DNA of 7,985 bases from the NCBI GenBank assembly GCA_964572225.1, contig CAZNFR010000122.1, forward strand, positions 1-7,985, in the 5' to 3' direction. The notes beneath the pieces are model-generated. The model saw only the letters and a program-made list of their open reading frames with translations, made no database searches and had not been told where the DNA came from. This document shows, in pieces, positions 6,508 through 7,985 of this stretch. Each line of letters begins with the position of its first letter. Positions within the stretch are counted from its first letter, which is position 1. The position numbers were made by a program, and so were the translations under genes. Source of the stretch: CAZNFR01 sp964572225 (GTDB lineage: Bacteria; Bacteroidota; Bacteroidia; Bacteroidales; GCA-2748055).

Positions 6508-7985
6508 ATGCGAAATGCCTTTTTTATTTGTTTATTTGCTTTAGTTCTGACACATTGCTTTGATGCCAGTGCTCAGTATCACACAGACTCCAAAAGAGCA
6601 ATAAAATTCTTTCAGGGTGCCCTGACTGCTTTTGATCACAGGTTGAATGAAGAGGCCCTTATAAGTTTGGAAAAAGCCTTGAGGATTGATGATGAATTTG
6701 TAGAGGCATATATGATGAGAGCCCAGATATTCAAAGAAATGGGTAAAATAGAAAATGCAATAATGGATTTCTCAAAGGCTCTTAGCCTGGACCCGGAATT
6801 CTATCCTGAGGGCTTTATGGTTCTCGCAAGTGTACAATGGGGAAATGGAATGTATCAGGATGCAGAAAAGAATATTCAGAAATTTCTTGATTTTAAAAGC
6901 TTTTCCCAAATAAGCAGAGAAGAAGCCGATCTATTCCTTGAAAAAGTTATATTCGCTCATAATGCGCTGCAATCACCCGTCCCTTTCGATCCAGTCAATC
7001 TCGGGGATTCTATCAATTCCGACCTTAATGAATACTGGCCTTCATTATCCCTGGATGAATCCAGAATCGTCTTTACGGTTATGCTGCCGAAACCAGGCCC
7101 TGTTTTACCCGGGGAATCAAGTGTACAGGAGGACTTTTACTATTCTGAAAAGCTTCCTTGCGGTTCCTGGAGTCAGAGAAAAAGCGCAGGAGCTCCTCTG
7201 AATACCAATAAAAACGAAGGGGCTCAAACCCTTTCTGCCAATGGAAGATTGCTTATTTTTACTGGTTGTGACCGAATCGACGGTTTTGGAAAATGTGATA
7301 TTTACTACTCCTATAGTCATGATAACCGATGGACTAATCCGGTCAATATCGGTTCACCCGTCAACACCAGACACTCGGATAAACATCCATCCCTGAGCTC
7401 GGATGGCCAGGTACTGTATTTTGCATCAGACAGGCCCGGAGGCAGGGGAGGATTGGATATATGGTATTCCGAAAGGGATAACCGGGGCGCCTGGAGCTCA
7501 CCTGTAAATTTAGGAGCCAGCATAAATACTCCTGGAGACGAGCAATCTCCTTTCATTCACCCGGACAACAAAACCTTGTATTTTTCATCTCAGGGACATA
7601 TGAACATGGGTAAGGGAGATATTTTTATCTCCAGAAGAAGTGTGGATAACCATTGGGGAAAAGCAGAAAATATTGGTTACCCCATCAATACCCATAGTGA
7701 TGAGATCGGTCTGATAGTCGGTTCTTTGGGGAAAATGGCCTATTTTTCCTCAGACAGGCTCAATGACAAAGGGATGGATATTTACCGCTTTGAATTGTAT
7801 GATGAGATAAAACCTGTTCCTGTGAGTTATGTCAAAGGCAGGGTCTTTGATGCTGAAACCAGAAGAGGCATTGACGCGTCCTTCGAATTGATCGATCTCG
7901 AAAGCGGGGAGCTGACAATGGTAGCCCGTTCGGATATGGGAGACGGGAAGTTTCTTCTACCTTTGCCCTCAGACAAGAACTATGC
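6508..7985 (+). CDS. TPR / PD40-propeller / regulatory-like envelope protein, PorE/OmpA-family-like, 3'-truncated by the window
   Basis: The frame is open from the ATG at 6508 to the window edge, giving 492 visible codons without a stop. Residues 1-22 form a signal peptide with probable cleavage at ASA|Q; the LTHC inside it is a poor lipobox because of His. Residues about 30-130 look like TPR helices (YMMRAQIFKEMGKIENAI...). Residues about 160-430 form a propeller of PD40-type blades, with repeated signatures: YWPSLSLDESRIVFT, AQTLSANGRLLIFTG, HPSLSSDGQVLYFASDR, QSPFIHPDNKTLYFSS and GKMAYFSSDR, joined by 'W..P.N.G..[IV]N' loops. From about residue 440 a carboxypeptidase-regulatory-like domain begins (YVKGRVFDAETRRG, FELIDLESG). 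This domain order is that of PorE-like proteins, which normally end in an OmpA peptidoglycan-binding domain; that end would lie beyond the window. PorE connects the type IX secretion apparatus to the envelope, but many Bacteroidota paralogues share the architecture, so the function is inferred. Confidence 0.9.
   Translation, partial: MRNAFFICLFALVLTHCFDASAQYHTDSKRAIKFFQGALTAFDHRLNEEALISLEKALRIDDEFVEAYMMRAQIFKEMGKIENAIMDFSKALSLDPEFYPEGFMVLASVQWGNGMYQDAEKNIQKFLDFKSFSQISREEADLFLEKVIFAHNALQSPVPFDPVNLGDSINSDLNEYWPSLSLDESRIVFTVMLPKPGPVLPGESSVQEDFYYSEKLPCGSWSQRKSAGAPLNTNKNEGAQTLSANGRLLIFTGCDRIDGFGKCDIYYSYSHDNRWTNPVNIGSPVNTRHSDKHPSLSSDGQVLYFASDRPGGRGGLDIWYSERDNRGAWSSPVNLGASINTPGDEQSPFIHPDNKTLYFSSQGHMNMGKGDIFISRRSVDNHWGKAENIGYPINTHSDEIGLIVGSLGKMAYFSSDRLNDKGMDIYRFELYDEIKPVPVSYVKGRVFDAETRRGIDASFELIDLESGELTMVARSDMGDGKFLLPLPSDKNY

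Noticed and set aside
6938..7201. An 87-codon plus-strand frame inside the PorE-like gene
   Set aside because: It is out of frame with a clear 492-codon domain-containing frame and its translation shows no family features.
7234..7785. Repeated 'SSDG..LYF.S' segments, considered as a DNA repeat array
   Set aside because: The repetition is at the protein level (PD40 propeller blades); the nucleotide sequences differ too much to be a DNA repeat.

Overview
The window looks like chromosomal DNA from a member of the Bacteroidota. The reasons are: a TATATTTG-type -7 promoter element in the only divergent gap, almost no Shine-Dalgarno sequences ahead of the starts, AT-rich spacers, several exported proteins or lipoproteins, and a right-edge gene whose TPR + PD40 propeller + regulatory-like domain order is typical of Bacteroidota OmpA-family envelope proteins such as the type IX secretion protein PorE. 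The genes are tightly packed. No RNA gene, mobile element, CRISPR array or origin is visible, and no gap exceeds 300 bases. The longest gap is 143 bases (6365-6507).

Layout. (1) 1-794, plus strand: the C-terminal part of a TIM-barrel glycosidase-like protein with a C-terminal beta-sandwich, cut by the left edge. (2) 791-1828, minus strand: a YdgJ/IolW-like Gfo/Idh/MocA oxidoreductase, convergent with (1) and overlapping it by the four bases TTAA, which give both stop codons. (3) A divergent promoter gap, 1829-1885. (4) 1886-4056, plus strand: a two-gene unit of a divergent ApbE-like flavin transferase without a signal peptide and, five bases later, a Tat-exported Gfo/Idh/MocA protein. (5) 4110-4355: an 81-residue protein with two membrane segments. 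(6) 4384-6364: a PhoA-family alkaline phosphatase lipoprotein overlapping by 17 bases an uncharacterised beta-propeller lipoprotein. (7) 6508 to the right edge: the first 492 codons of a PorE/OmpA-family-like protein. This reading frame is open throughout and is clearly a real gene.

How the genes may work together. The left half has the flavour of carbohydrate use: a glycosidase-like protein, a cytoplasmic polyol/sugar dehydrogenase, and an exported sugar-oxidoreductase-fold protein. The middle is an envelope phosphatase module with a co-translated propeller lipoprotein, and the right end is cell-envelope or secretion machinery. I see no clearly new system. The points most worth following are the ApbE-like/Tat Gfo-Idh pair, in which both proteins depart from family motifs, and the PhoA-propeller lipoprotein pair.
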